NCBI GenBank assembly: GCA_910586555.1
Contig: CAJUJY010000051.1
Span: 1-26,226, forward strand
DNA length: 26,226 bases
From: an uncultured Lachnospiraceae bacterium
GTDB lineage: Bacteria; Bacillota; Clostridia; Lachnospirales; Lachnospiraceae
Reading direction: 5' to 3'
The position numbers and the translations under genes are program-made. This document shows positions 6,220 through 13,516 of the stretch, in pieces. The notes below the pieces were generated by a model, which had not been told where the DNA came from, did no database searches, and worked only from the letters and a program-made list of their open reading frames with translations. Position 1 is the first letter of the stretch; every line of letters begins with the position of its first letter.

Positions 6220-8544
6220 ATGAAAAAAAATTTTAAGAAAGTTATTGTTACTGGTGTAAGCGGGCTTCTGGCAGCAGGGCTTCTTGTTGGAAGTATTGAT
6301 TATGCTTCACATATGTTTATATTTACAAACAGGGCTGTGGCAAAACAGATAGAAAAGGTTTCAGAGGAAATAAAGGCTTCTTCTAAACCAGGGCTTGATT
6401 CACCAGAAACTTCAAAGCAGGAAACAGTTTACCAGACATTAGATGCCAATGGCAACCCTACAGATACAGTAGTATCCGACTGGCTTAAAAATTCAGGGAC
6501 TAATTCCAGATTAAAGGATATTTCAGGCCTTAGTGATATTTCAAATACAAAAGGTGATGAGGAATTTACCCAGAATGGCGAGGAACTTACATGGAATACG
6601 GCAAATGAAGATATATATTACCAGGGCAAAACAGATAAAAAAAGTCCTGTAGGAATTGAACTTTCATATAAACTTGATGGCAACGATGTGAATGTAAATG
6701 AAATAGCAGGAAAAAGTGGAAAGCTTGAAATTAATATAAAATATACTAATTCCGCCAAGAAAACTGTAAAAATAGATGGCAGGAAGACAGACATTTATAC
6801 ACCATTTGTTATGGTAACAGGCATGATACTTCCTGTAGAAAAGTTTAAAAATATTTCTATCGACAATGGTAATGTAATATCAGAAGGCGACAATAATATA
6901 GTAGTTGCATATGGCTTGCCAGGACTTTCAGAAAGCCTTGATCTTGATAATTTTGGACTTGGGGATGATGTTTCGGTTGACTTAGGCAAATTAAGTGATA
7001 AAATAACAGATACAGTAAAAATTACAGCAGATGTGACAGATTTTGAACTGAAGTCTTCTTATACCGTTGCAACATCAGAACTTTTTAGTGACATAGACCT
7101 TGACAAAGTAGAAGGTACTGATGAACTTACAGATAAAATGGACGAATTATCAGACGCTGCCAAGGAACTTGTTAATGGCTCAGGTAAAATTGAAAGTAAT
7201 TTAACTAAACTTGATAATAAGTTTGGTGACTATTCAGAAGCAATGGGTACATTAAAAGACAGTACAAAGACACTTGACAAAGGTGCAGAAAAATTAAGAA
7301 AGGGTGTTAATGCTTATACAGATGGCACAGAAAAGCTTCTTGATGGTGTTATAACATATGTTGATGGTACAAAGACACTTGCAAAGAGCGCAAAGGAATA
7401 TGCAAAAAATACAAAGAAGCTTGTAAATAAAACAGGTGAACTTAAAACTAAGGGAACTAAAGTACTTGCCAGTGGTTCATCACAGTTTTCTAAAGGTTTA
7501 AACACATATGTTTCCACCGTAAACCAGATTCTTTCCGCAGACACAATTTCTACTATAATAAAAGGCTTCTCTGCAATTAATTCAGGTGCAGCACAGCTTA
7601 AAGATGCAACAGTGCAGTTAAGTGCAGGCATTGGCAGTTTAGAGGCAGGAATGGAAAGCATTAATGATGCAGCAAAGAATATTACACAGTATAACAGTGA
7701 AGTAGAAGGATATATTGCAGAACTTAAAAAACTTTATGCACAGGCAGAGGAGGAAGATGAGAAAGCTTCTATTATGGCAATTATTAATTATGTAGGTACA
7801 GCACAGCAGGCAGGCAGCGGCATAGAAGCAGCTACAGGAAACGGGAGTGACATGGCAGCAGGATTTGCCAAAGTATCAGGCGGACTTTCAGCCGTATCAG
7901 ATGGTTTAGCTGAAATTGAAGCAAAGACAGATGCAAGTGCCCTTACAGGCAGCACAGGAAACCTTACAGATGGCATAGGGCAGCTTAAAGAGGCAGGTAA
8001 TACACTTGTTTCAACATATGATACACAGCTTGATGCAGGAATAAAGAAGCTTGATGAAAATACAGGTGCCCTTTACAGCGCAGGGCAGACATTAATTTCT
8101 AATAATAAAAAGCTTGCAGATGGTGCAGATACCCTTATAAAAAATACAGGAACAATCAAGAAAAACAGCAAAAAACTTATATCAAAGAGCAATACATTAC
8201 GTGATGGAATAAAAACTATGGCAAATGGCACAGGAAAGCTTGTAGATGGTGTTACAAAGCTTGTAAGCAAAACAGGTGATGTATCTGATGCATTAGGCAA
8301 GCTTGCAGACGGTGCAGACACACTTGCAGACGGAATGTCAGAGTTCAGAAGGGATGGCGTAAATAAACTGACAGGTACAGTTGATGACATTGTTGGTTCA
8401 GGAAGCAGCCTCCACAGCAGGCTTAAAAAGATTGTAAATGCATCTGCACAGTATAAGAGTTTTTCAGGTATACCAGAAGGCATGGATGGAAGTGTTAAAT
8501 TTATAATGTCAACATCAGCAGTAACATCTGACAAAGAGGAATAA
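6220..8544 (+). CDS. Exported Leu/Gly heptad-repeat protein (YhgE/Pip-like partner of the MMPL transporter)
   Basis: About 774 residues: a basic MKKNFKK start, a hydrophobic signal or anchor (about 8-30), a conserved N-terminal region, then a long stretch (about 300-740) of repeated LxxGxxxLxxG-type heptads such as KLADGADTLADGM. These repeats are those seen in YhgE/Pip and similar bacterial surface proteins and suggest a long helical rod outside the membrane. Unlike full YhgE/Pip proteins, I see no C-terminal multi-pass domain. The ATG at 6208 is an alternative in-frame start four codons upstream: GAAAGG (6201-6206) is too close to 6208 and somewhat far from 6220, so the start is uncertain. 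Its place between the MMPL gene and tetR suggests it scaffolds or bridges the exporter to the wall. Confidence 0.8.
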   Translation: MKKNFKKVIVTGVSGLLAAGLLVGSIDYASHMFIFTNRAVAKQIEKVSEEIKASSKPGLDSPETSKQETVYQTLDANGNPTDTVVSDWLKNSGTNSRLKDISGLSDISNTKGDEEFTQNGEELTWNTANEDIYYQGKTDKKSPVGIELSYKLDGNDVNVNEIAGKSGKLEINIKYTNSAKKTVKIDGRKTDIYTPFVMVTGMILPVEKFKNISIDNGNVISEGDNNIVVAYGLPGLSESLDLDNFGLGDDVSVDLGKLSDKITDTVKITADVTDFELKSSYTVATSELFSDIDLDKVEGTDELTDKMDELSDAAKELVNGSGKIESNLTKLDNKFGDYSEAMGTLKDSTKTLDKGAEKLRKGVNAYTDGTEKLLDGVITYVDGTKTLAKSAKEYAKNTKKLVNKTGELKTKGTKVLASGSSQFSKGLNTYVSTVNQILSADTISTIIKGFSAINSGAAQLKDATVQLSAGIGSLEAGMESINDAAKNITQYNSEVEGYIAELKKLYAQAEEEDEKASIMAIINYVGTAQQAGSGIEAATGNGSDMAAGFAKVSGGLSAVSDGLAEIEAKTDASALTGSTGNLTDGIGQLKEAGNTLVSTYDTQLDAGIKKLDENTGALYSAGQTLISNNKKLADGADTLIKNTGTIKKNSKKLISKSNTLRDGIKTMANGTGKLVDGVTKLVSKTGDVSDALGKLADGADTLADGMSEFRRDGVNKLTGTVDDIVGSGSSLHSRLKKIVNASAQYKSFSGIPEGMDGSVKFIMSTSAVTSDKEE

Positions 8545-8566
8545 GGCAGAATAAGAGGAATAAAGC

Positions 8567-9163
8567 TTGGGCAAATTAGACGAAAATAAAAAGATAAAAC
8601 AGGAAGCTTTGCTTAGTTCAGCATTTAAGCTTTTTACAGAAAAAGGGATAAACAATACTTCAATTTCAGATATTGTAAGCAGCGCAAAACTTGCAAAAGG
8701 GACTTTTTATCTGTATTTTAAGGATAAGTATGATATAAGGGACAGACTTATTACAAAACAGGGCAACCATCTTTTTGAAAATGCAAATGCTGCACTTGAA
8801 AAAAGCGGCTGCCAGACATTAGAAGACTGTGTTATATTTATAGCAGACAATGTTATAGACCAGCTTAATGAAAACCCGGCATTGCTTAAATTTATATCTA
8901 AAAACTTAAGCTGGGCAGTATTTTCAAATATCCGGATTGCTGGCAAAGACAATATGAACTGCATGGATATATTTGAAGAACTTATAAAAAAATCCGGGCG
9001 CAGGTTTGAAAAAAATGAACTGATGATATTTATGATAGTAGAACTTGTAAATGCTACATGCCACAGTGCCATAATATATAAATCACCAGTAACATTAGAA
9101 GAACTAAAACCTGGGCTGTATACTACAATAAGGGGGATAATAAAACAGTTTGAAGTATTGTAA
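8567..9163 (+). CDS. TetR/AcrR-family transcriptional regulator
   Basis: A 198-residue protein with an N-terminal TetR helix-turn-helix: ALLSSAFKLFTEKGINNTSISDI, followed by the recognition region AKLAKGTFYLYFKDKYDI, at about residues 14-57. The remaining all-helical part is the ligand-binding and dimer domain and is not assignable to a subfamily. The start is TTG at 8567, supported by AGAGGA (8554-8559) seven bases upstream; no ATG or GTG fits. It begins 22 bases after the heptad-repeat gene stop, so it is the third gene of the operon. By analogy with other exporter-linked TetR proteins it probably represses this operon through the two palindromes near 3915 and 3956 and releases on binding an exported compound. 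Confidence 0.92.
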   Translation: MGKLDENKKIKQEALLSSAFKLFTEKGINNTSISDIVSSAKLAKGTFYLYFKDKYDIRDRLITKQGNHLFENANAALEKSGCQTLEDCVIFIADNVIDQLNENPALLKFISKNLSWAVFSNIRIAGKDNMNCMDIFEELIKKSGRRFEKNELMIFMIVELVNATCHSAIIYKSPVTLEELKPGLYTTIRGIIKQFEVL

Positions 9164-9280
9164 AAACTGGCAGAAGTTTCAATAACTGTGCATAAAGCCT
9201 GCTTCTTTAGATGCGGGCTGGATAACAGAATACTAAATGTTTAGCAAAATCTTGATAATACAATTTAACTTATATTTTTT

Positions 9281-9312
9281 AAGACATCTGGCTGCCAGGT
9301 GTCTTTTTTTGT
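9281..9312 (+). terminator. Intrinsic terminator of the exporter operon
   Basis: AGACA-T-CTGG pairs with CCAG-G-TGTCT around a CTG loop, followed by a run of seven T. A second hairpin without a T run, AGCCTGC/GCGGGCT, lies at about 9198-9221. Confidence 0.9.
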
Positions 9313-9563
9313 TGTAAAAATATAAGTAAAAATAAGGTGCAGAACAGTGAATACCTGCCATAATTTTAAAGTTAAGTTAATAAATAAATAATTAAGACTG
9401 CTGTTAAAGCAGCAAAACGGTATCCGGTTTTTTAGCCGTCAGGAAATACCAGGAATATTTATGGATATTTTAAAAGGAAAGAAACATATAACCATGAAAG
9501 ACCTTTAAAAACAAGAGTTTACAGAATCTGGAATATGGAATTGGTATGGAAAAATAAAAAATC
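9313..9563. other. Gene-free stretch before the inverted repeat
   Basis: I find no open frame with a ribosome binding site. It holds small hairpins (CTGCT/AGCAG near 9403), a short CGG-TAT-CCG hairpin followed by six T near 9418-9434, and one copy of the GCCGTCA word at 9435-9441. Confidence 0.5.
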
Positions 9564-9591
9564 TTTCGTGAAGATACCTGCTTCGCGAAAG
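9564..9591 (+). repeat. Left 28-bp inverted repeat of the candidate invertible switch
   Basis: The 28 bases are the exact reverse complement of 9885-9912. Internally the site is CTTTCGTGAAG, a 7-base ATACCTG spacer, and CTTCGCGAAAG (9563-9591): two 11-base arms with one mismatch around an asymmetric spacer, the layout of a tyrosine-recombinase core site. Read leftward it is a hairpin followed by ATTTTTTATTTTT, so it can also work as a terminator in that direction. Confidence 0.9.
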
Positions 9592-9616
9592 ACTGCCTAT
9601 CCGGACTGTATCTTGG

Positions 9617-9645
9617 ATTATATGCTTAAAATGGCGGTTTGTCAA
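9617..9645 (-). promoter_or_regulatory. Perfect consensus sigma-A promoter facing left
   Basis: On the minus strand TTGACA (9645-9640), exactly 17 bases, then TATAAT (9622-9617). Both hexamers are 6/6. It points toward the tetR terminator, where no minus-strand gene exists, and would meet the left repeat's hairpin and T-run about 20 bases after its start. Confidence 0.85.
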
Positions 9646-9705
9646 TATAGGAAAAAGAATATTTTTTAAAAAAATTGTTAATATGCCTCGGGATTTTATT
9701 TTAAA

Positions 9706-9729
9706 GCCGTCAAATACGCCGTCAGATAC
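9706..9729 (+). repeat. 12-bp tandem direct repeat (GCCGTCA-type)
   Basis: GCCGTCAAATAC is followed directly by GCCGTCAGATAC (11/12 identical). Further GCCGTCA words occur at 9435-9441 (+) and 9992-9998 (-). It lies about 60-85 bases upstream of the minus-strand -35 box, a plausible activator position. Confidence 0.6.
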
Positions 9730-9884
9730 CAAAATAATAAAAAATTATATTAATAAACCGTTTTTTATGCAATTTTAGCCTCAATTAAGTAAAAAAAATT
9801 TAAAAAAGACTGGTTTTTACCACTAGCAGCGTCGTAAAAAATATTATTATATAGTTTATTTATACAGATCTGGATAATAAAAAA

Positions 9885-9912
9885 CTTTCGCGAAGCAGGT
9901 ATCTTCACGAAA
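9885..9912 (-). repeat. Right 28-bp inverted repeat of the candidate invertible switch
   Basis: Exact inverted copy of 9564-9591, with arms CTTTCGCGAAG and CTTCACGAAA around CAGGTAT, the reverse complement of the left spacer. Rightward it is followed by ATATGTAAACC with no T-run, so rightward transcripts should not terminate here. Confidence 0.9.
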
Positions 9913-10260
9913 TATGTAAACCAGTACACAATCCAATCCCTGGTTTTATAAGGGTTTGCAGTATATGGAAACTGGAACCTGGCACAGAGCCTGACGGCTT
10001 ATAACAGGTTTTTAACCTTGTTAAACCTGCCCTTTAAATACACACTACATAGCAACATGTAAAAGGGTACTAAACTACGTTATCAGTTGTAAAGCATGGA
10101 ATACCATTTTAAAAGATACTGCATTTTATTTTATAAATAAACCTTAACGCTTTTGCCTGCGCTTTTGAGGTTTTCATGGTGCTCCAGCTTTACAATTGGT
10201 ATATATAAACAATAGTTAATGATATTGCATTTATGGAAAGAAAGGGGAGAAAGTTTTTTT
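9913..10260 (+). other. Long untranslated leader region of the surface protein gene
   Basis: There is no gene here. It holds a CAGGTTT/AAACCTG hairpin (10005-10029), an inverted GCCGTCA word (9992-9998), and only a weak extended -10-like TGGTATATA (10197-10205) without a good -35. The lack of a convincing rightward promoter supports the idea that the main promoter must come from the invertible segment. Confidence 0.5.
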
Positions 10261-12756
10261 ATGAAGTTTTTTAAACAGACAAAAGAAACAAAACGTAAGA
10301 TTAGTTTCTTTATGGCACTGGCAATGGTAATATCACTGTTACCAGTATCACCAGTTGTTAAGGCAGCAACTAATGATACTAGTAATATATATGTAACTGT
10401 AGATGAGAAAAGCTCCGGATACCTGGAAGCAAAAGAAGTAGTAACCAGTGGGGCTGTAGGGGCAGTTTCAGCTTCAGTTATAATTGCTCCTAAAAATGAA
10501 TTTAAGTTTACGAATGTTGCTACGGATAGTGCAATTAGAACCAATACTGGATATGTTAAAAGTGGCAATGCATTAACATTAGGCAGTATCTCTATTAAAG
10601 CTAAAAATGGAGAAGCATCAACAAACGCTTCTGTTGTAGTAAGGGAAAAGAAGAGCAGTGACAATATTATTTCTGTAAAAACAGGTATTGTATCACCATC
10701 ATCAGTTGGAGAAGATTCGCTTGCTGAAGTTTCAATAGAACCAACAAAAAATGGCGATACAATTACTGGAGCTGCTGTTAATATCCATCATATTAAGCAG
10801 AATACAGATATTGAAGTTGCAATAGTAATGGAAAATGGAGAAGAAGTAAATCCTTCTAGTGAAATTGAAGTGACATTTGAAAGTACCCTTGAAGATGCAA
10901 CTTTTAAGGCCGTATGTGGTGATAAAACAGTGGCAACTAGTTCTGGCGCAATAAAAATAGAAGAGAATAGCAAGGTTAATATTACAATTATACCAGATGG
11001 AGGAAGAGAATTTACAGAAGCACCTAAAGTAAATGGTGAAGATGCTGCTGTAGTAGAAGGTGCAACAGATGGAAGCTATTCTAGCGAGGTTACTGTTACA
11101 AAAACAAATAATAAAATAGCAATATCAGGAACAGCAACAGATAAACAGGTTACTGAAGATGGATATACTGTTAGCTGTAGTGGTGAGGTTACTAATGCAA
11201 AAATAGAGTTTTCTTTAGATGGCAGCACATTTAATCCTAAAGAAAAGGTTAAGAACAACAGTAAACTTGAAATAAAGGTTACTCCAGATAAAGGATGTTA
11301 TCTTTCAGAGAATGGAGTTAAAGTTAATGTAAGTGAAACTGCAACTGTTACTGAAATATTAACAGATAATGTTTATACTGCAACTGTCACTAGTTTCACA
11401 GGTAATACAACAATAACAATATCTGGTGAGGCAAAGAAACCAGATGTTAAAGATGAAACTAATACAGAAGCTAATACTGGCGGGGCAACATTAAATACAG
11501 CAGAGGTAGAGAAATTACAGGCAGAGATTATAACAGCTCTTAATAACAAAGTAACTATTGCAAGCCAGCAGGCTATTACAAAGGCATTAAAAGAGGGCGG
11601 CACTATAGGAATTTCCCTTAGTGTTACAGGCTCAAGCATTAATAAAGAAGAAGAAAAGTTAGGAAAAGATGCAATTACTTCTTCTGATACAAATGCAAAG
11701 AATACAGCAGTTGCACTTAATATTACATTAACAGCTATATGCAGGGATAAAGATGGCAACGAGGTCGCAAGTGCAACAATAGATGAATTAACTAATGAAA
11801 TAACAATTACTATAACAGCTACTGGAATTTTTGGAGATGGCTTTAAAGAAGAAGCAGAGGGTTATACAAGAAAATATTTTGTAATCAGGGTTCATGATGG
11901 CAGGACAGAAAAAATAGAGTGTACATATAAAGATGGCAAGATATCATTTGCTAGTAAGTTATTCTCTACATATGTATTTTATTATGAGGATACACAGAAT
12001 GGCAGTGATACACCAGGCGGCAATACACCAGGTGGTAATACACCAGGTGGTAATACACCGGGTGGCAGCTATCCAATTGGCGGTTATGTTCCTAATACTT
12101 CTTCTACACCTGCACCAAGTGCAACACCTTCTGCCACACCAAGTACAACACCTTCTGTATCACCAACACCAGGCACAACAGCATCAGCAGTACCAGGTGA
12201 CGGCAGCGGCAGCGGTGTTACACCTACAAAGGCACCAGAAGCAACAAAGACACCAGGCAGCACAGGTAACGGAGATAAAGATAATGACAAAAATACAGGT
12301 GGCACAAAGACATCTGTTAAGGTTGGCAAGAAGGTTACTGTAAACAGCTCAAAGTATAAAGTGACATCTGTAAAGTCTGGTTCAAGGGCAGTACAGTTCA
12401 CAAAAGGCAAGAAAAATGCAAAGTCTGTTGTAATCCCTGGCACGGTTAAAATCAGCGGCAAGAATTACAAGGTTACATCTATTGCAAAAAATGCATTTAA
12501 GGGTAACAAAAAGCTTAAAAAGGTGACAATCGGTGCTAATGTAAACAAGATTGGCAAGGCTGCATTTAAAGGCTGCAAAAACTTAAAGAGCATTATAGTA
12601 AAAACTAAGAAGCTTACAGCTAAAAAGACAGGTGCCAATGCATTTAAGGGCATTAATAAGAAAGCAACATTCAAAGTGCCTAAGAAGAAAGTAAAGGCAT
12701 ATAAGAAAATTGTTAAGGCTAAGGGTGCAGCTAAGACAGTAAAGGTTAAGAAATAA
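10261..12756 (+). CDS. Secreted surface protein with Pro/Thr-rich linker and BspA-like C-terminal repeats
   Basis: An 831-residue exported protein. A signal peptide (about 1-35: basic start, hydrophobic ISFFMALAMVISLLPV, cleavage after VKA) is followed by about 500 residues of Thr/Val/Lys-rich beta-type sequence resembling repeated Ig-like or adhesin modules. Then come a TPGGN repeat (about 584-603), a Ser/Thr/Pro-rich linker like wall-spanning regions, and a Lys-rich C-terminus with leucine-rich-repeat units of the BspA/LRR_5 type (VTSIAKNAFKGNKKLKKV, IGKAAFKGCKNLKSI). There is no LPXTG motif, so anchoring probably relies on the basic repeat region. ATG 10261 is chosen over an upstream ATG at 10219 because AAAGGGGAG sits about 10 bases before it and the signal peptide then starts correctly. 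The candidate invertible promoter upstream suggests phase-variable expression. Confidence 0.85.
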   Translation: MKFFKQTKETKRKISFFMALAMVISLLPVSPVVKAATNDTSNIYVTVDEKSSGYLEAKEVVTSGAVGAVSASVIIAPKNEFKFTNVATDSAIRTNTGYVKSGNALTLGSISIKAKNGEASTNASVVVREKKSSDNIISVKTGIVSPSSVGEDSLAEVSIEPTKNGDTITGAAVNIHHIKQNTDIEVAIVMENGEEVNPSSEIEVTFESTLEDATFKAVCGDKTVATSSGAIKIEENSKVNITIIPDGGREFTEAPKVNGEDAAVVEGATDGSYSSEVTVTKTNNKIAISGTATDKQVTEDGYTVSCSGEVTNAKIEFSLDGSTFNPKEKVKNNSKLEIKVTPDKGCYLSENGVKVNVSETATVTEILTDNVYTATVTSFTGNTTITISGEAKKPDVKDETNTEANTGGATLNTAEVEKLQAEIITALNNKVTIASQQAITKALKEGGTIGISLSVTGSSINKEEEKLGKDAITSSDTNAKNTAVALNITLTAICRDKDGNEVASATIDELTNEITITITATGIFGDGFKEEAEGYTRKYFVIRVHDGRTEKIECTYKDGKISFASKLFSTYVFYYEDTQNGSDTPGGNTPGGNTPGGNTPGGSYPIGGYVPNTSSTPAPSATPSATPSTTPSVSPTPGTTASAVPGDGSGSGVTPTKAPEATKTPGSTGNGDKDNDKNTGGTKTSVKVGKKVTVNSSKYKVTSVKSGSRAVQFTKGKKNAKSVVIPGTVKISGKNYKVTSIAKNAFKGNKKLKKVTIGANVNKIGKAAFKGCKNLKSIIVKTKKLTAKKTGANAFKGINKKATFKVPKKKVKAYKKIVKAKGAAKTVKVKK
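12010..12069 (+). repeat. 15-bp minisatellite encoding TPGGN units
   Basis: Four 15-base units (12010, 12025, 12040, 12055); units 2 and 3 are identical and units 1 and 4 differ by two to four bases. The unit length is a multiple of three, so copy-number change would lengthen or shorten the linker without breaking the frame. Confidence 0.9.
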
Positions 12757-12797
12757 TGCTTTAGGCAGCACTTTACCATGCAGTATCTGGCAAATAC

Positions 12798-12833
12798 AAA
12801 AACACCACCAGTTATAAGCTGGTGGTGTTTTTT
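12798..12833. terminator. Bidirectional terminator between convergent genes
   Basis: AACACCACCAG pairs perfectly with CTGGTGGTGTT around a short loop, with an A-run before and a T-run after, so it can stop the surface gene from the left and the hydE operon from the right. Confidence 0.92.
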
Positions 12834-12847
12834 AGATTATAGTGCTA

Positions 12848-13516
12848 TTACCAGGTTTCTATAGATATTCCATATCCATAGTGTGTAATTATCTGTATAT
12901 TATACCCTGAAAGTTTCTTGCGGAGCTGTTTTATTATTGTATCAATAACCCGTATGCTTCCATGAAAATTTTCTCCCCAGATTTGTTTTAATATAACTTC
13001 TTTAGGCACAGGAGTGCCTTTATTACATAAAAGCATGCAAAGTAATGCTTTTTCACGCTTTGTAAGTTTTATAAGATGTCCTTGTGTATAAATGTTTTTC
13101 GATGTTTTATTAAAATATACCTGTCTGCACTGTGATATATCAATAAGCCTGTTACGTATCCTTTGTGCAATTATTTTAACTGGTACTGTCCTTAACTGGT
13201 AATCAAAACAGCCCATATTTAAAACGGCAAATTCATCACTGGCAGAATAACTGTCAGCTATTGCAAGTATTGAAACTTTGCCATTTGCTGGCAGGCTGTC
13301 TGTTTTTCTTTCTTTTTTATATTCAATAAAATTATAAAATTCTTCAACAGAACAGACAATAATATCTGTAGTAACAAATGGGAATATATTTCCAATATCA
13401 CTAATATCCTCCGCGCTGTCAGCATGGCTTATAAATATATTTTCACTTGCCAGTTCACGTTTTAAACTTAAATCCCATAATAAATCATGGTCGCATAGCA
13501 CGATTGAATTGTCCAT
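12848..13516 (-). CDS. Winged-helix regulator with degenerate receiver domain
   Basis: A 222-residue protein. The C-terminal ~75 residues are an OmpR/PhoB-type winged helix: IKLTKREKALLCMLLCNKG, a recognition region near VIDTIIKQLRKKL, and the hairpin GYGISIE. The N-terminal part has receiver-like length and alternation, but the expected phospho-Asp position (in DIIVCSVE) is not Asp and no clear Lys-Pro switch is seen. It is therefore probably a pseudo-receiver working without phosphorylation. ATG 13516 is preferred because a purine-rich AAGAAAGAGAAAG precedes it; a longer in-frame start at 13570 lies deep in hydE. The gene overlaps the end of hydE by about 30 bases, implying coupled translation. 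It may sense redox or hydrogen-metabolism status, but that is only context. Confidence 0.8.
   Translation of the reverse strand: MDNSIVLCDHDLLWDLSLKRELASENIFISHADSAEDISDIGNIFPFVTTDIIVCSVEEFYNFIEYKKERKTDSLPANGKVSILAIADSYSASDEFAVLNMGCFDYQLRTVPVKIIAQRIRNRLIDISQCRQVYFNKTSKNIYTQGHLIKLTKREKALLCMLLCNKGTPVPKEVILKQIWGENFHGSIRVIDTIIKQLRKKLSGYNIQIITHYGYGISIETW

Larger units (their letters stand above)
9592..9884. other. Candidate invertible segment with promoter
   Basis: This 293-base AT-rich segment without genes lies between the two 28-bp inverted repeats. It carries a perfect consensus promoter on the minus strand (9617-9645) and a 12-base tandem repeat (9706-9729). Inversion between the repeats would put the promoter at about 9831-9859 facing the surface protein gene. 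Inversion itself is inferred, not shown. Confidence 0.55.

Noticed and set aside
9505..9732. 75-codon open frame on the minus strand
   Set aside because: It overlaps the left inverted repeat and the consensus promoter, has no ribosome binding site and a composition unlike the real genes.
12010..12069. Short repeats that might be a CRISPR array
   Set aside because: They are contiguous 15-bp units with no spacers inside a coding frame, encoding TPGGN.
11933..12343. 136-codon His/Gln-rich frame on the plus strand
   Set aside because: It is a shadow frame of the Thr/Pro-rich linker of the surface protein and has no ribosome binding site.
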